NCBI GenBank assembly: GCA_963924555.1
Contig: OZ004587.1
Location: 1,240,001-1,304,000 of the forward strand
Source: Crambe crambe
Lineage: Eukaryota; Porifera; Demospongiae; Poecilosclerida; Crambeidae
DNA length: 64,000 bases
Direction: 5' to 3'
The notes beneath the pieces are model-generated. The model was not told where the DNA came from. It did no database searches and saw only the letters and a list, made by a program, of their open reading frames with translations. Shown piece by piece: positions 1-11,870 of this stretch. The position numbers were made by a program, and so were the translations under genes. Each line of letters begins with the position of its first letter. The first letter of the stretch is position 1.

Positions 1-77
1 TACATTAATTGTATACAAGAACACTCGGTAGCTACATCCTCCAAGACAGACACTTGCTTATGAAATAATATATACAT

Positions 78-175
78 ACCAGACATGAGAACCAGCCCAC
101 CAGCTGCTGCAGAGATGCCAGAGTAACACACCCTCTGTGAGTCCTGGCATCCATGGTGACAATATTCCTGTGAGT
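78..175 (-). pseudogene. Decayed PCSK7-like convertase exon (catalytic-serine exon)
   Basis: Read on the minus strand this matches part of convertase exon 7 at 34433-34643. It has RNIVT-DA-TH-GC followed, after a frame change, by a YSGISAAAGG segment in place of the intact [10 protein letters not shown]. The frame must shift between the two halves, and the Thr next to the catalytic Ser is Ile. No neighbouring convertase exons were recognised. It is a relic of a second copy of the convertase that accompanies the duplicated Death/ankyrin genes. Confidence 0.75.
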
Positions 176-185
176 AGAATGTCAC

Positions 186-1230
186 ATAACTAGACTGGTA
201 CCTGTCATGTGACATATGGCATGCTAAATCAGTTTGATGTGTTATATACTCATAGTACACCCACTAGATAATTATGTTCATTTAGCCCTTTAACTGGATG
301 GCGAATCACTGCCGATCACCATGGTGCATGGCAATCACACTTGCAGCTCGAGCTGCACAAGCCACTCCTTCTTCTCCTGTTATGTTAAGACCACCAAAGA
401 ACTATAGGCTATGTAGGCAAGATTATTCCAGATTATTCCAGATTATTCAGTCTTGGAGTCACCTCAAAAATTATGTTGGCAAATCCTATTAAGATGTAGC
501 TAATTTTAGATAACAAGGAGATGTTGTATCATTCATTTTACTGTCCCATTAATTTATTATTCTTCTTATTTCTCTCAGCTAACATAAATTAAAAATTTGC
601 ATAAAACAAACCAGGGACGTTTTAACCAGGGTGAATGGTGAGAAGGCTAGAAACTAGAAGGGGCATAAGGAAGCTTGCCTACGAGAGAAGCCTGCAGTTG
701 CTGATCATGCTTGGAGTAATCATTATCCTATTTTATGGAAGGAAGCTTCAGTTGTAGATCAAGCTGGGACTAAGAAGGAGCAGCTTCTAAAAGAAGACTA
801 GAGCTTGGGTTACTACGCTTAAAGGTGTTTGTGCCTTCTGGTAATGCCATGCTATCAGCATGGTAACATAATATCCATAGGTGTATGCACTGTGTTTTCT
901 AGATAGCTATATAAGAACGTTTTTGTATCACCCTGAGATGTCGGTGGTTTATTTAAATTTAATTTTATAAAAAAATTAGCTATTTCATAACAAAAAAATA
1001 TAATACATGGAAATTCTGTTAGTATAAAATCTACAACATAATTGCATGACAACAACCACTGTGTTACATAATAATTATTGTTTACATAACTGTTGTGAAA
1101 TTCTGTTAGCATGAAATGTACAAAAAGCTACACCATAATTTCAAGATAATTCTAGTGACCAAATGAAAGTGTTGAGTGAGGGAAAGCACAAATGAGCACA
1201 AGATAATAGTGGTGGATGAGGAGGGAAGCG
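186..1230. other. Intergenic, no gene seen
   Basis: No supported coding exon. The part around 855-1230 is the 3' flank of the metallopeptidase/ankyrin gene. It resembles the 3' flank of the pseudogene copy at 12700-12987, including a shared 'TGTCGGTGGTTTATTT' stretch that belongs to the foldback MITE family. A weakly repeated 'GGAAGCTT' segment lies at 660-780. Confidence 0.5.
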
Positions 1231-4200
1231 TCATTGTTTAGTGAGTAAGTATTCCACCACCTCACTATGACCCTTCTCTAGGGCCAACTGGAGTGGTGTC
1301 TTGTTCAACTTGTTCTTGATGGTTGGGGGGGAACGAATGTATTCAATCAGATGCTTGATGACCGCAAGATGACCATTTTCTGCTGCCCAATGGAGCGGAG
1401 TCTCTCCATCCACATCTTTACAGATCGAGTTGCATACTTTGTTTTGGGTGAAGAATTTTATGATGGAGAGATGTCCATTGTTAGCTGCCATGTGAAGAGG
1501 TGTGACATTATTGTCATCCAGAGTGTTGAGGTCACAGCCATACTTCTCAACGAAGTTCATGACGAGGTGGAGGTGACCCTCTTGAGAAGCATTATGGAGT
1601 GGTCGTCTTCCTTGCCAACCGGGAACATCAGGACTGCAATGCATGACATTTATTAAATAGTCTACTACATCACTCTGTCCCATATGGGCTGCCTCGTGAA
1701 GTGGTGTGTTGTTATCATTGTCTGTACTGAGCGGATCACACTTTCTATCTTCACATAAATACTTCACAGTAAATAAGTGTCCGTTCTTTGCAGCGAGATG
1801 TAGGGGGGTGACTTGATCGTTGTCTCTACTGGCAGGGTCACAGCCATGCCTCTCAACCAAGTTCATGACGAGGTGGAGGTGACCCTCTTGAGAAGCATAA
1901 TGGAGTGGTCGTCTTCCAAACTGACCGGGAACATTAGGACTGCAATGCATGACATTTATTAAATAGTCTACTACATCACTCTGTCCTAAACCAGCTGCAT
2001 TGTGAAGTGGTGTGTTGTTATAATTGTTTGTACTGAGTGAATCACACTTTCTTTCTTCACATAAATACTTCACAGTAGATAAGTGTCCGTTCTTTGCAGC
2101 AAGATGTAGGGGGGTGGCTCGATTGGTATCTCTACTGGCAGGGTCACAGCCACACTCCATTATCAAGAACTTGACAATGGATAAATGACCCTTCTGGGCA
2201 GCCATAAAGAGAGGTCCTCTACCATACTTTTTATCAGGAAGGTTGGGATCACATCGACAGTCTTTGATCAGATACTTCACAATATCGATGTGCCCCTCCA
2301 TAGCTGCCATGTGGATGGGAGTGGTCTTGTATGAGGTGGAGTCTGAAAATATATCCTGAATGGACATGTACTGTAGCATCTTCTCCATCAAATACTTCAC
2401 GACTTCTAAATTTCCACCATGGCAGGCTCTATGTAGAGATGAGCAGCCTTCTTCATCCTGGTCGAGTGGATCCATTTGATGATTATCAACTAAATACTGG
2501 ACAATGGATAAACGCCCTGCTTCAGCTGCAGTGTGGAGAGGAGTAATTCCAAGCTGACCTGAAGGTGCAGGGTTGCATAGAGCTTTGTCGATTAGGTACT
2601 TGAGCACATCCAGTCGGCCATAGTCAGCTGCAGTGTGTAATACGGTGTCACCCTTCTTATTCTTGGTCAAGGGATTGAGCCCCTTTGTGATGAGACGCTT
2701 GACTTCTTCTAGGTTTCCTTCTTTGGCTGCATGGTGTAGTTCTTCATTGTGCTCTGTTGTAGTTTGTGCTGAGTCGATTATGTCCAGTCGTGGGTCATCT
2801 AAGTCTCTCTCGATGTTGTCCTGTAATGTGAGGGAAGGAAACTGTTAGATGAGTTGGCACTTGTTTACAAACAAGAATTAGGAGATTCAGGTTGGTTGTT
2901 CAAACCCTCTGGTTATTATGGGAAGATCCTTTGCGCTACCTTGGAACTAGAGGTAATACGATTTTATACCTCATGTGTGTGCCTGCATGTAGCATCAAAA
3001 CAAAATGATTTAAAGGCAAGAGTAGCTATACAATGTATGGCAGAGAGGCTAAGGGTGAGATTATGTGGGCACATCACCTAGTGACTGCATCCTATTCCAT
3101 TCAGCCCTTGTTCCAACTCTCTTTGACTAGTTATAACTACATCACCTTTATTAGAATAAACTATTTTATTTTTTCTTTACTTGTTTATAAATGCAATTTC
3201 TTCTTGCAGGAGGCCATTAGCCATTAGCTATAGCAATAACCATGCATCTCATTATAGCTGTTATTAATTAATTTTTGTGATTTCTTTTTGCAGGAGTAGC
3301 TGTATCAAGCTAGCTCTATAACTACAGCTTCTTTTTTTTTGCTGCTGCCCTTAATAGCTAATTCAAATCTGCATGTAACTTTGAGACAGTTACATGTCTT
3401 TATGTGGTTTTCAATGATTTCTTTTTTGTTTCGATAAGCAATTTCTTTTTGCAGGTGGCCATTAGCTAGCAATAACCTTCTCATTAAGATATAGCTGTCG
3501 TTCTGCCACAATTTTGTGATTTGCAGGAGGTAGTTTGTGCTGTATCTAGCTAGCTATGTAGAGCTGCTGCTGTTTTAAATCTGTAACTATGTCTTTATGT
3601 GGTTTTCAATGGTTTCCTTTTTTCCTTTATATTTTAAGCATTAGACTTTTATATAGCTCAACTCAATCTTGATTGATACATGTAGTTACAGGTTTCTATT
3701 AGTAGTACACTATAATGACTGTTGGCATTAATTTTTATTTGAATGAATGATGTAGCATTACCACATTCTGTGTTTGAAACCATGCACCTATATATATATA
3801 CTGTGCATGTACAGTGAGTTGATGTTTTAGTATAAAATAGTTAGACACCTCAATCAACAGGATCTATGGCATATAAAAACCCACAGGCCCTTAGTAGCAC
3901 CCTCTCTGTGCTAGGCTACCATATGCCCTGGCCCTTGGATTTCTATGTCTCAGAGTCTATAAGTAATACATGCTATACATAGTGAATTAAAAGTGTTAAA
4001 ATAGCATTGTTTGAAGCCAGAAATTTACGAGGATTCTCAGCACATAAGGTTATAGTTGTTAGAGGGGGGGAGGGGGGGAGCCAGTAACAACAGCTTCAAT
4101 GATGTCCATGCAGACAGTACTTTCCAGTGTTTAAATTGTGTCAATTAATTTTCTAACTCCAGAAAGGCTAGAGCTAGATTTGTAGGAAATTAATTAGCTC

Positions 4201-7200
4201 ACATGTCCATACAATGCACTATCTTATGTTTGTCAACCGTTATCTACTAACATGTTACCTCAACTTTAACTATACTTACTAGTGATGTGATGTTCAAACT
4301 AAAACAAATGAGTGGCTGTTCAATGCTTACTTGGAATTCTTCATCAGTGAGTTCAGTTCGGAATCCTACAGTAAAAGTGCTCTCAGTATCTGCTACATCA
4401 AGAACTGCCTCTGTCGTTCCCACGTCCAGTAGAGGGTTAATATCAACTTCATTGTCATTACATATCTCCTGGAGATTGGTCAAAGATACTGCTGGAGATA
4501 AGTCAGGGGAGGAAGGAGCTGGATAATTAAGGACAAAAGATATCAACCTTAGAATGGAACTTCAAAATTTTCTGACCTGAAAAGCTTGAGTCTGACGCAT
4601 TCTCATTGAATGAAGCTTCATCTGGAGTGAGGTCAAAAACCTGTTCACCATAGTGGATGCTACATACTCCAAGTTCACTCAATTCAAACTGCTGCCTTTT
4701 ATTGGCAATAACATTTCTGATATCTTCAATGCAGCAATTAAATATCATCCCTTCTTGTTCACAACGCAGGAGTCGCATTAGATTGCAACCGAATAGAACT
4801 TTCAATTTATTGTGTAGTTCAGCAAGTCCTTTGACTGTCAAATTGGTGACACTCTCCCTGAATTTCAACTTGCAGACTCTTCCAGCTTCCTCATCCACAG
4901 CACCAAATGCATCACTGGGACATTCACTAACGAATCTTGAGGAATACTCATGGAATTTTCTTATGAATCTTTTGAACTTCTTCTTGGCTGTGCTGCTACC
5001 GAGTGTGGTGGTTAGAAGGCGCATGATATCGCTATCGTAAAAGGACCAGAACTTGGATATTTGAGGTAAAACCTCTTCCATGGTCTTACAGTTGCATAGT
5101 ATCTGATTAATGTTCTGATCATGAAGTTTCAGAACTTTGACTATATCATCAAATGTGTGAGAAGCTTCGATTTCTTTGAATAGATCGAAGATAAGGTCTG
5201 CAAATCTTGCCTTGATTTTTGTAGTTTCTCTATCCAGTTGCAGCATAATTCTGCCAGCAGATAAAAAGGGGAAGTATGAAGATATATCATCTACACCCAG
5301 TTCTGCAACAAAGAATAGTATAGTTAAGACATTAGGATCAGCTTCGTAGTAGTGCTACAATCAGAAGCTTATAATTCTTATAGATGATGAGATGATGGCT
5401 TATTATAACCACAGGCTGTGTGGTTATGTTTAGGTAAGATATTTGTTTGTAATATCATTATTGTCACCCATGCACTGCAACATAGCCTTAACTTTTATCT
5501 CTGGAATTATAATGTGATAGTACTTGAGAAAAGGAGAAAAGGAGTCTTATCAAGCAAAATTTATTAAAAAGCTGTTAACTACTTGTAAAGTTTACAAGCT
5601 ACATATGAGATGTAAAATTCAATTAACAGGAACAAAAATTAATAGTGCATGAACTTGATTTAAAAACCATCAGACTAAGAGCTTTAGAATGATACAGATA
5701 ACTCCGTTTTGAATTTTTGCTCTATATGACATCTTTTCTATACTATCACAAATACTAATTTCATTCTAAAATCAAGACAGACACTTCAATAGCTAGCTAT
5801 CTCTCTTTACCTGAAACAGCAGAACTGATGGTTGATGCGGCAAAAGACTCAGCATACCAAGAATCAGATGCATCTAAAATGATCATTGAAGTCAGTTAGA
5901 ACAGTGAAGACTATCACGAGGTGATCTCACCTTCAATTCTTGCATGTGTATCTTGTTCACTCCTACAATACTGGAGAGCCAACCTCTTGGCCAGTCCCAC
6001 TTCACCAACATCAGGTGACTTCAGAGCAGAAACCACAGAATTCCAGTCCAACACGATTTTCTTTACATTGTTCTTCACCAAATAGTCAATAGCTGCCATT
6101 AGAGGATCATCCTTCTTCTTGAACTCCTTTAATTTTACATAAGGGATGCCCAATTGCTTGCCAATTGCAAACCACTTGTACTTAACAGTGCCCAACTCCT
6201 TGCACGTTGATGTAATCTTCCAAGTTATGTGGCCTGAAAATTTTAATAAAAATTTCGTGGATTTCTATGGTTCAACACACACAGAGTTTAATTTTTGCTT
6301 AAATACATAATTTTACCCCCCCCCCCCCCCCCCAAAAAAAAAAAAAAAAAAAAGATTTATAGCTTACTTGGAACAGGAGTTGCAATGTCAGTAATTGATG
6401 GTTCCAGTTTCTTATACTCTGAAAAAAGAATTGATTTTAGCAACATTATAACAGACTCTTTTGTACAAAGTGGTCGCTTAATTTTCCTAAATTCAACAAC
6501 ATTAAACTTGCTAGCTACCAGCAGCTATTAATTCACCTCTGTAGTATGCATCTGCTAAGGTCACCTTGTCCAACAAGGAAGGTTTATCAGAGACAAAGTT
6601 GATGTGTTTGTGGAATCCTTTCAAAACTTTGTACTCTTCTTCAGTAATTTTATCCTTCTCATAGGCAGCATCAACCTTTTCAGGAGTGTCGTATTTGTCA
6701 TCAACAAGCCATTCTGTATATGTTCTGCATGTATGGATGGATAAAGACTATTGCTTTAATTACGTAGAATGATAATAGAAGATACTAGGGAAATGTGCAA
6801 CACTTGACAGAGAGCAAGTAAGCAAGTATTCTTTATTGCTTCAACTCTTTAGAAGATTTTGATTTTCCAACCAGGAAGCTCCATACATAGAAACTGTAAA
6901 TGCTTACCACAAGCAAGTGCCTACAATTCACTTTGATAAGACGTAGCTCCTCTATGATAAAAGGCTGTATAAAACTATCTACATAGTTCAATTACAATTG
7001 CAGCATGTGACATGACCTGAGAGTCAGCTGACTCGCTGAATTACCTCAGTATTCAGCTAGCAATGGCTCTTCATATCTCCTTAAACAATCCGAATAATAG
7101 TATCAACATTTGCTCCATAGCTACATATCTTGTACTGAATTTGAGTTTTTCATGAATAGTACATGTCAACATCTTTGATTCGGATCAGAAAAGTATCCTT

Positions 7201-8349
7201 TGCAGGAGGTGATGAAATTCAGGGTAACCAGTGAATATTAATTTTAAAGCTTTAACATGTATGGATGTTACTTGATGCAATTTTGACACTTCAGAATTAG
7301 CTACCTGCGATAAGTACTGACTTACGGGTAGTGCATGACACTGTCTGGGTCATACTGGGAACTTGGGAAATTTTTTCCAGGATTGTTTTCTCCAACCCAC
7401 TGTTCCTGGAAGTTCACTATACTCCGACAACCAATTGTCTTCATCATCTTTCCCTCGCTCACAAACTTCCTCAGGATTTTCCAGTAGTCTGGACGCTGGT
7501 GCTCATGACCCAAGCCAAGTGCATGCCCGAATTCATGCACCACAGTTGCTCGTAAGTGGAAGTCATCTTTATCATCAAGATTGAGGACCATGGTGGGCTT
7601 GTCCTTACCCTCAGTCTGAGCTTCAGATCCCAACTTGGACCAACTTCCACCTCTTCCACCTGATAAAAAATTTATAGCAAATGCTCACTTTTTATTCCAC
7701 TAATGTTAAATACCACATACAGTTTGTAATGAACAAAATCAATTCAACAAATGAAAAAATCACATGTAGTGTAATCATGTTAACTCTACCTTTACAAATT
7801 TAGTAATTAACTTACTTTGAAATTTGACACGGACGTGTGAATCTTGAATGTTATGAGTGAGTTTGAAGATGGGAGTGTACTCACTGTTCCTCACATCATC
7901 CATACTCCAATTGGTCTTAGCTATTTCCATAATAATGTCACCAGTTATTGGCTGGTTCTTGTAAGTCCACTTGTTACGACTCTTCTCACTTTCATCGTCA
8001 TCAAAGAAGTACACCAGAATTTCACAATGGTCATCATCTGAGCTCTTCCACAATCGGCTCCTTGGCATCCATGCATTTTTACCATCACCACTAACCTACA
8101 TAGGAGAGTGATCTTTATTGTATAATTTCTTCTCCCACAGTCATGGTTACTAATAATGGCTCCAATTTGGAGCAAAAGACTCTGAATTGAAACTCAGTCA
8201 CTCAAAACTTAGCTAGCTAATATTCTGACCTCAGTTGCTCCTGCTTTCTTGTCACCTGTTCCATTTGTTTCACTAGCTGTGGCGAGTACTGAGTCAATAC
8301 ATTCACTTTTGCTGTTACTGTCATGATTCTTCTCTTGAAGAGTAGCCAT
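1231..8349 (-). CDS. Zinc metallopeptidase - Death-like - ankyrin fusion protein, 10 exons, ~1280 aa
   Basis: Exons on the minus strand: 8349-8230, 8095-7816, 7659-7326, 6724-6537, 6418-6368, 6233-5931, 5873-5811, 5302-4577, 4518-4331, 2820-1231. All have GT donors and AG acceptors, and phase is kept throughout (3843 nt). The first ATG has an in-frame stop just upstream and no signal peptide follows, so the protein is probably cytosolic. Residues ~45-310 are an astacin/MMP-like zinc peptidase: HEFGHALGLGH at ~175-185, then a SVMHYP Met-turn at ~240-245. The GGSWSKLG and fDPdSvMHYP context fits the MMP-like ZnMc subfamily better than secreted astacins. Residues ~340-420 are a Death-like fold (TGWF-type core, LDWNSVVSAL). 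Residues ~446-690 are an all-helical module containing KFWSFYDSDIM, familiar from sponge Death/ankyrin proteins but unnamed. Residues ~770-1275 hold 15 ankyrin repeats (TPLHLAAKNGH type). Likely a protease-coupled intracellular adaptor; function is inferred. Confidence 0.88.
2821..4330 (-). other. Large intron before the ankyrin exon
   Basis: This is intron 9 of the metallopeptidase/ankyrin gene. Acceptor TTACAG abuts exon 10 and donor GTAAGC follows exon 9. No coding exon is supported inside. It holds an imperfect internal duplication at 3195-3560 and a G-rich run near 4062-4078. Confidence 0.7.
3195..3560. repeat. Imperfect tandem duplication inside intron
   Basis: Two to three degenerate copies of a block. 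Each contains 'TTTCTTTTTGCAGG', then a GCCATTAGCTA stretch, then AGCTGT and TTTTGTGATTT segments. Each copy ends in a good polypyrimidine-AG, so they look like decoy 3' splice sites on the plus strand, with no exon following. Confidence 0.5.
6316..6353. repeat. Poly-C run joined to poly-A run
   Basis: About 17 C directly followed by about 20 A, in the intron between exons 5 and 6 of the metallopeptidase gene. A similar C-then-A structure recurs at 50731-50773. Confidence 0.9.
6725..7325 (-). other. Intron 3 of the metallopeptidase gene
   Basis: The sequence between the Met-turn exon and the end of the peptidase domain. No further exon or repeat was recognised. The donor is CCC|GTAAGT and the acceptor ATGCAG. 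Confidence 0.6.
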
Positions 8350-8514
8350 TGTGACCTATGCCCTAGCTATTCATCCAGTGAGGGACTTACTCTGTAACAA
8401 ACAACCAAAATCTTAGTAATTCAGCTCCAGAAATTAATGTTGGTTTTGTTCAAATCTGACTTGCATCACTGATTAATCACTGTTACAATAAATGAGTCCC
8501 ACAGGTTCTATATC

Positions 8515-8720
8515 AGTAACTAAAGGAAGCTCAACCAATCTCTTGCACAGGATTGAATGCTAAAAAGATAATTATAGCTAGCTGTTATCCTACACATGTC
8601 ATAAGGAAGCTCAACAAATCTCTTGGACAGGAAACTCATAAAGTGGGAATTTGAATTTGATAGCTGTTATCCTACACTATGTCACTAAGGATGCTCAACA
8701 AATATCTTGACCACAGAAAG
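8515..8720. repeat. Three imperfect ~85 bp tandem units upstream of the gene
   Basis: Each unit has 'AAGGAAGCTCAAC-AATCTCTTG-ACAGGA' followed by TTTGATAGCTGTTATCCTAC. They sit 5' of the metallopeptidase gene start (8349, minus), so they could lie in its promoter region. Confidence 0.6.
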
Positions 8721-9002
8721 GAAATTTGATAGCTTTTAGTGGCTTCTGATATCACTGCATGTGGGACTTTAGTTAATACCGAGTTGTAAAAGTGTTAACA
8801 GGAGAGGATTATTATCAGGGGCTATGCAGGTCTACTGTGAGTTATTTCAAAGCTTCAAAAAACTCACTCAATAACCAACATTTCAGCTAGATGCTCAGGT
8901 AGTGATAAAGAGTGACACGTGGTGAGGTGACTTACATGTATAAAAGGTAGACATAATTTGTTTCGTATAGCTGGCTGAGAATAGTAATGACAGTAAGAAG
9001 AT

Positions 9003-9245
9003 TTAACTATGTGCAAGTCTGTGGCCACCACAGGAGGATTATTAACTATGCAGGTCTATTGTGGTGGCCATCATAGATGTAGTACAGGAGGATTATTAAC
9101 TGTGCAGGTCTACACCATAGATGCAATACATATTAACCATGCAGGTCTACTGTGGTGGCCACCATCAGGAGGATTATTAACTATGCAGGTCTACTATTGT
9201 GGCCACCATAGATGCGGTACAGGGGCTATGCAGGTCTACTGTGGT
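9003..9245. repeat. Imperfect minisatellite
   Basis: About five degenerate copies of a 35-45 bp unit built from GTGGCCACCA, CAGGAGGATTATTAACT and ATGCAGGTCTAC. It has short open frames but no credible gene. Confidence 0.75.
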
Positions 9246-9699
9246 AAATGACTAACATGAACATTGAAAGAAGTATTGAGCTAACAAGAGATGGATGCAA
9301 GATAATGTGATTATGGTTCACTATTACAGTTCATGCAGTTCATTGGTAGTGCATGTACAAGTAAGTGTACACAAGTGTGGGGGTGGAGTCAACTTGGGTG
9401 GTCAAAGCTCATTTTGAGTTGGAATGCAAGACTATCACAAGCTTAAGTTCACAACCTTTTGGACGTCCATCCATATCTTGTTAGTTCACGATTTCGTTTG
9501 TGTTGATCGTCCCTTCTTGTAGCTAGTTACTTAATTAAATTGTAGCAATTAAATTTTCATTGTAGTTTTAGTATCATTAGCCACACCCCTAACTCCACCC
9601 TACCTGTTGTTGTGGTCACACATATAGGGAGCAGGGACACTTTTCTAACTACATTTCATTTTCAATTACAGTAGCCAGTTATCTTGTGTTATCAGCTTA

Positions 9700-9764
9700 A
9701 TAGTCTCGCGGGCCAGACAGATCTCCGAAAAAAAAAGAAGAGGTCTGGCCCGCGAGACTATGCT
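9700..9764. mobile_element. Short foldback MITE, TAGTCTC family
   Basis: A near-perfect hairpin. TAGTCTCGCGGGCCAGAC opens it and its reverse complement closes it, with a small A-rich loop. Related copies occur at 10743-10880 and 37736-37786, and a one-ended remnant near 40897-40930. No coding capacity, so it is a non-autonomous element. Confidence 0.8.
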
Positions 9765-10283
9765 ATTTTGACTTGAATCCAAAGGACTTGCTATATATTC
9801 TTGCCAGTTTAATAGAATAACTTACTTTCTTGACCAAGATTGATCTTGATGTGATCACTGACAGAGTTTCAAGAGGGATGGAAGCTGTATAAAGGAGGCC
9901 ACCAGATGAGCTTGGGGGAAGAAAGAGCACAGATAAAAGTGTCTGAACGGAGTAAGAGTGTACTCTTTTAATCAAACCCTACGTAGCTATGTCTTAGTGT
10001 CGATATAACGCTACGTACAGCTAAAGTAATGCTGTTGTTGACTTAATAACAAGACGTGGTACGAGCCCCGCCCTCTGAATTGAACGATGGAATCAAATTC
10101 GGGCGCTATACACTCACTGTATCAATATCACTGTTGCTATACACTAGTTCTATGTACACAGTAAACTGTATGACTCAAAGAACGATCACTTCTCGGGTGT
10201 GGCGGCTGCTGATAATCAAACCTCACACGCATGCGCAGTTAATTAGTGACGATTATAATCATGAATATCATAACAATAAAACC
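9765..10283 (-). other. Duplicated 5' region of the Death/ankyrin gene family
   Basis: On the minus strand 9815-9990 resembles 16668-16870 of the pseudogene copy, including the GGTCAAGAAAGTAAGT end of a tiny first exon. The ATG there has become ATC. 10040-10240 continues to resemble 16950-17160, including a 'GCATGCGCAGTTAAT' motif. It is an orphan promoter/first-exon duplication with no gene behind it. Confidence 0.6.
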
Positions 10284-10412
10284 ACACTATAATATCAAAT
10301 TCTGCACAATCTTCTGAAGCATATTTTGCCATTACCATATGCAGGGTGAGTAAAACTAGTTCTTTTTAGATGGTCTTGCAATAATACTATTGATATATGG
10401 TGTTCAGTGTCA
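10284..10412 (-). pseudogene. Decayed 3' end of the PCSK7-like gene
   Basis: It matches the last coding exon of the convertase near 32195-32300: CTTCTGAAGCAT, CCATTACCAT and GATGGTCTTGCA are all recognisable, but indels destroy the frame. Together with the fragment at 78-175 it shows that the convertase was part of the duplicated block. An adjacent 30-bp inverted copy of the GATGGTCTTGCA segment lies at 10427-10460. Confidence 0.6.
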
Positions 10413-10479
10413 GGACAGAAAAAGGAATCTTCAGTAATGCAAGACCATCTAAAAAGTATAGAGCTAAAGAGAGTGTGAC

Positions 10480-10740
10480 TTTTAAGTCAGACTAGGGTCA
10501 GACTAAAGTCAGACATGGTACGACCCCCTCCCCCTCCCCCTCCCCACTAGAAGTTAAACGTAAATTTGGATGGTATACCCAGTGCTATGTACACAGTTAA
10601 CTCAAACAACAATAGCTATGACAACACTTCTCCATCTAATACAATGAAAATCTTGGGTAGTCTTCTTCGGGCCAGACTCTCAAGCGCATGCGCAGTTAAT
10701 CTCGCAGGCCTCATGTACATCAGTGACATAGGGTGTGGCT
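10480..10740. other. Second duplicated promoter block, paralogous empty site of the transposon
   Basis: It is similar to 16880-17168: 'AAGTCAGACATGGTACGA', a (CCCCTC) tract, 'GCTATGTACACAGTTAAC' and 'GCGCAGTTAATCTCGCAG'. After CTCGCAGGCCTCATGTACAT it continues with AGTGACATAGGGTGTGGCT. That is the sequence lying on the far side of the big transposon at 31932-31953, so this is a paralogous unoccupied target. Confidence 0.7.
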
Positions 10741-10742
10741 AT

Positions 10743-10880
10743 AGTCTCTTGCATAGCCAGACCCCCAAGAAGGAGGAAATAGTCTCGCGGGCCAGACTCG
10801 ATTCTTTTTTTTTTCTTTGGGGGGGGGGGGGGGGGGGGGGGGGGGGAAGAATCGAGTTCTGGGCTGTGAGACTAAGGAGG
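10743..10880. mobile_element. TAGTCTC-family MITE expanded by poly-G
   Basis: Starts TAGTCTCTTGCATAGCCAGAC and ends with TGTGAGACTA, with an inner TAGTCTCGCGGGCCAGAC. Its centre is an AATCGAG hairpin interrupted by a ~36-base G run (about 10819-10846). Confidence 0.7.
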
Positions 10881-11019
10881 GAAAGGGTCTGGTACACTTT
10901 ATATAGCAGATCAGTTCTGCTAGTCCACTATTTTATAAGTGGAATGAAAACCCAGCTAGTATACATAGTATTATATAGTGTGGTAAACAGGGAGTATCCT
11001 TGGGCCATTCCCAACTCAC

Positions 11020-11870
11020 CAAAATCCTGTCATGACGACACTAAATGCTACCAAGTGATCAGAGGAGTCTCTGATGTAGACCATCTTCAAGAGGACCTAT
11101 ACAATGTAGCTAGGTACATGGTCATCAAACTGGAAAAAATCATTCAATATCAACAAATTTGTATGCATCCAATTCTGCAACAGAGAACCAACCTGTGCAA
11201 ACTATACCATGAATGGCGAACACAAAGATTTAGCTAACTAATGACCTTTCTTGGGGCAAACATCATCAACATACTCTTGCCAAAGCCTATGCCAAACTCA
11301 GTATGGTTTGTCATACTTTCAGTCCCTACACTTCAATCTTAACAAGGAAAAAGTTGTACATATCTCTGATTCAATTCCAGTTTCTATAATATAATAATGG
11401 GTCCCAATTGTGGAGACCTATGTTCATTAAAGATATAGAGATATAATAGAACAACTATAGTGCAGAGCCATGAAGTTCATTTTACAAGACTGTACTTCCA
11501 ATTACAAACCTAGACTTAAATCTCTTCATCTGTTGCTGCTCATGATGATGTTTGAACTCAATGACATCATGTTTTTCATTATCTGAAAAATCCCTCCAAT
11601 TCCTTCGATATCTCCAATTATGTACATGTCATTCAGTTCAACTGCAACCAGGTCAGGTTCCTTCAAACTAATCCACTCAAGATCCATCTCCAACTCCCCA
11701 AAATACTTCTATTTCAACAGGCTGACTAGACTATGGAACTCTGCCACCAATTGATATAACCGTAAGTGCTCTTACCATCAAATCCAAACTTTAGGTCAGT
11801 TCTTCTGAGAAGTTTTGAAGCCAATAGCTAATACTTGTACATTCCATCTTGTCTGCCCTTGCTGAAACTG
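11020..11870 (+). pseudogene. Dead non-LTR retrotransposon (LINE), 3' part
   Basis: Conceptual translation on the plus strand, across several stops and frame changes, resembles the reverse transcriptase C-terminal region of Jockey/CR1-like LINEs. It shows a FLGANI-like segment, IAKAYAKLSMVCHTFSP-like text, an LLPLMMMFELND-like stretch, and YFYFNRLTRLWNSATN near 11700-11750, the usual tail of such proteins. A T-rich, gene-free stretch follows. Confidence 0.6.

Noticed and set aside
7322..7633. Stand-alone secreted astacin gene
   Set aside because: There is no signal peptide, and phase-compatible exons continue downstream into the Death and ankyrin exons.
10566..11237. 223-residue open frame on plus
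   Set aside because: It runs through a poly-G (poly-Gly) tract, a MITE and LINE debris. No coherent domain.
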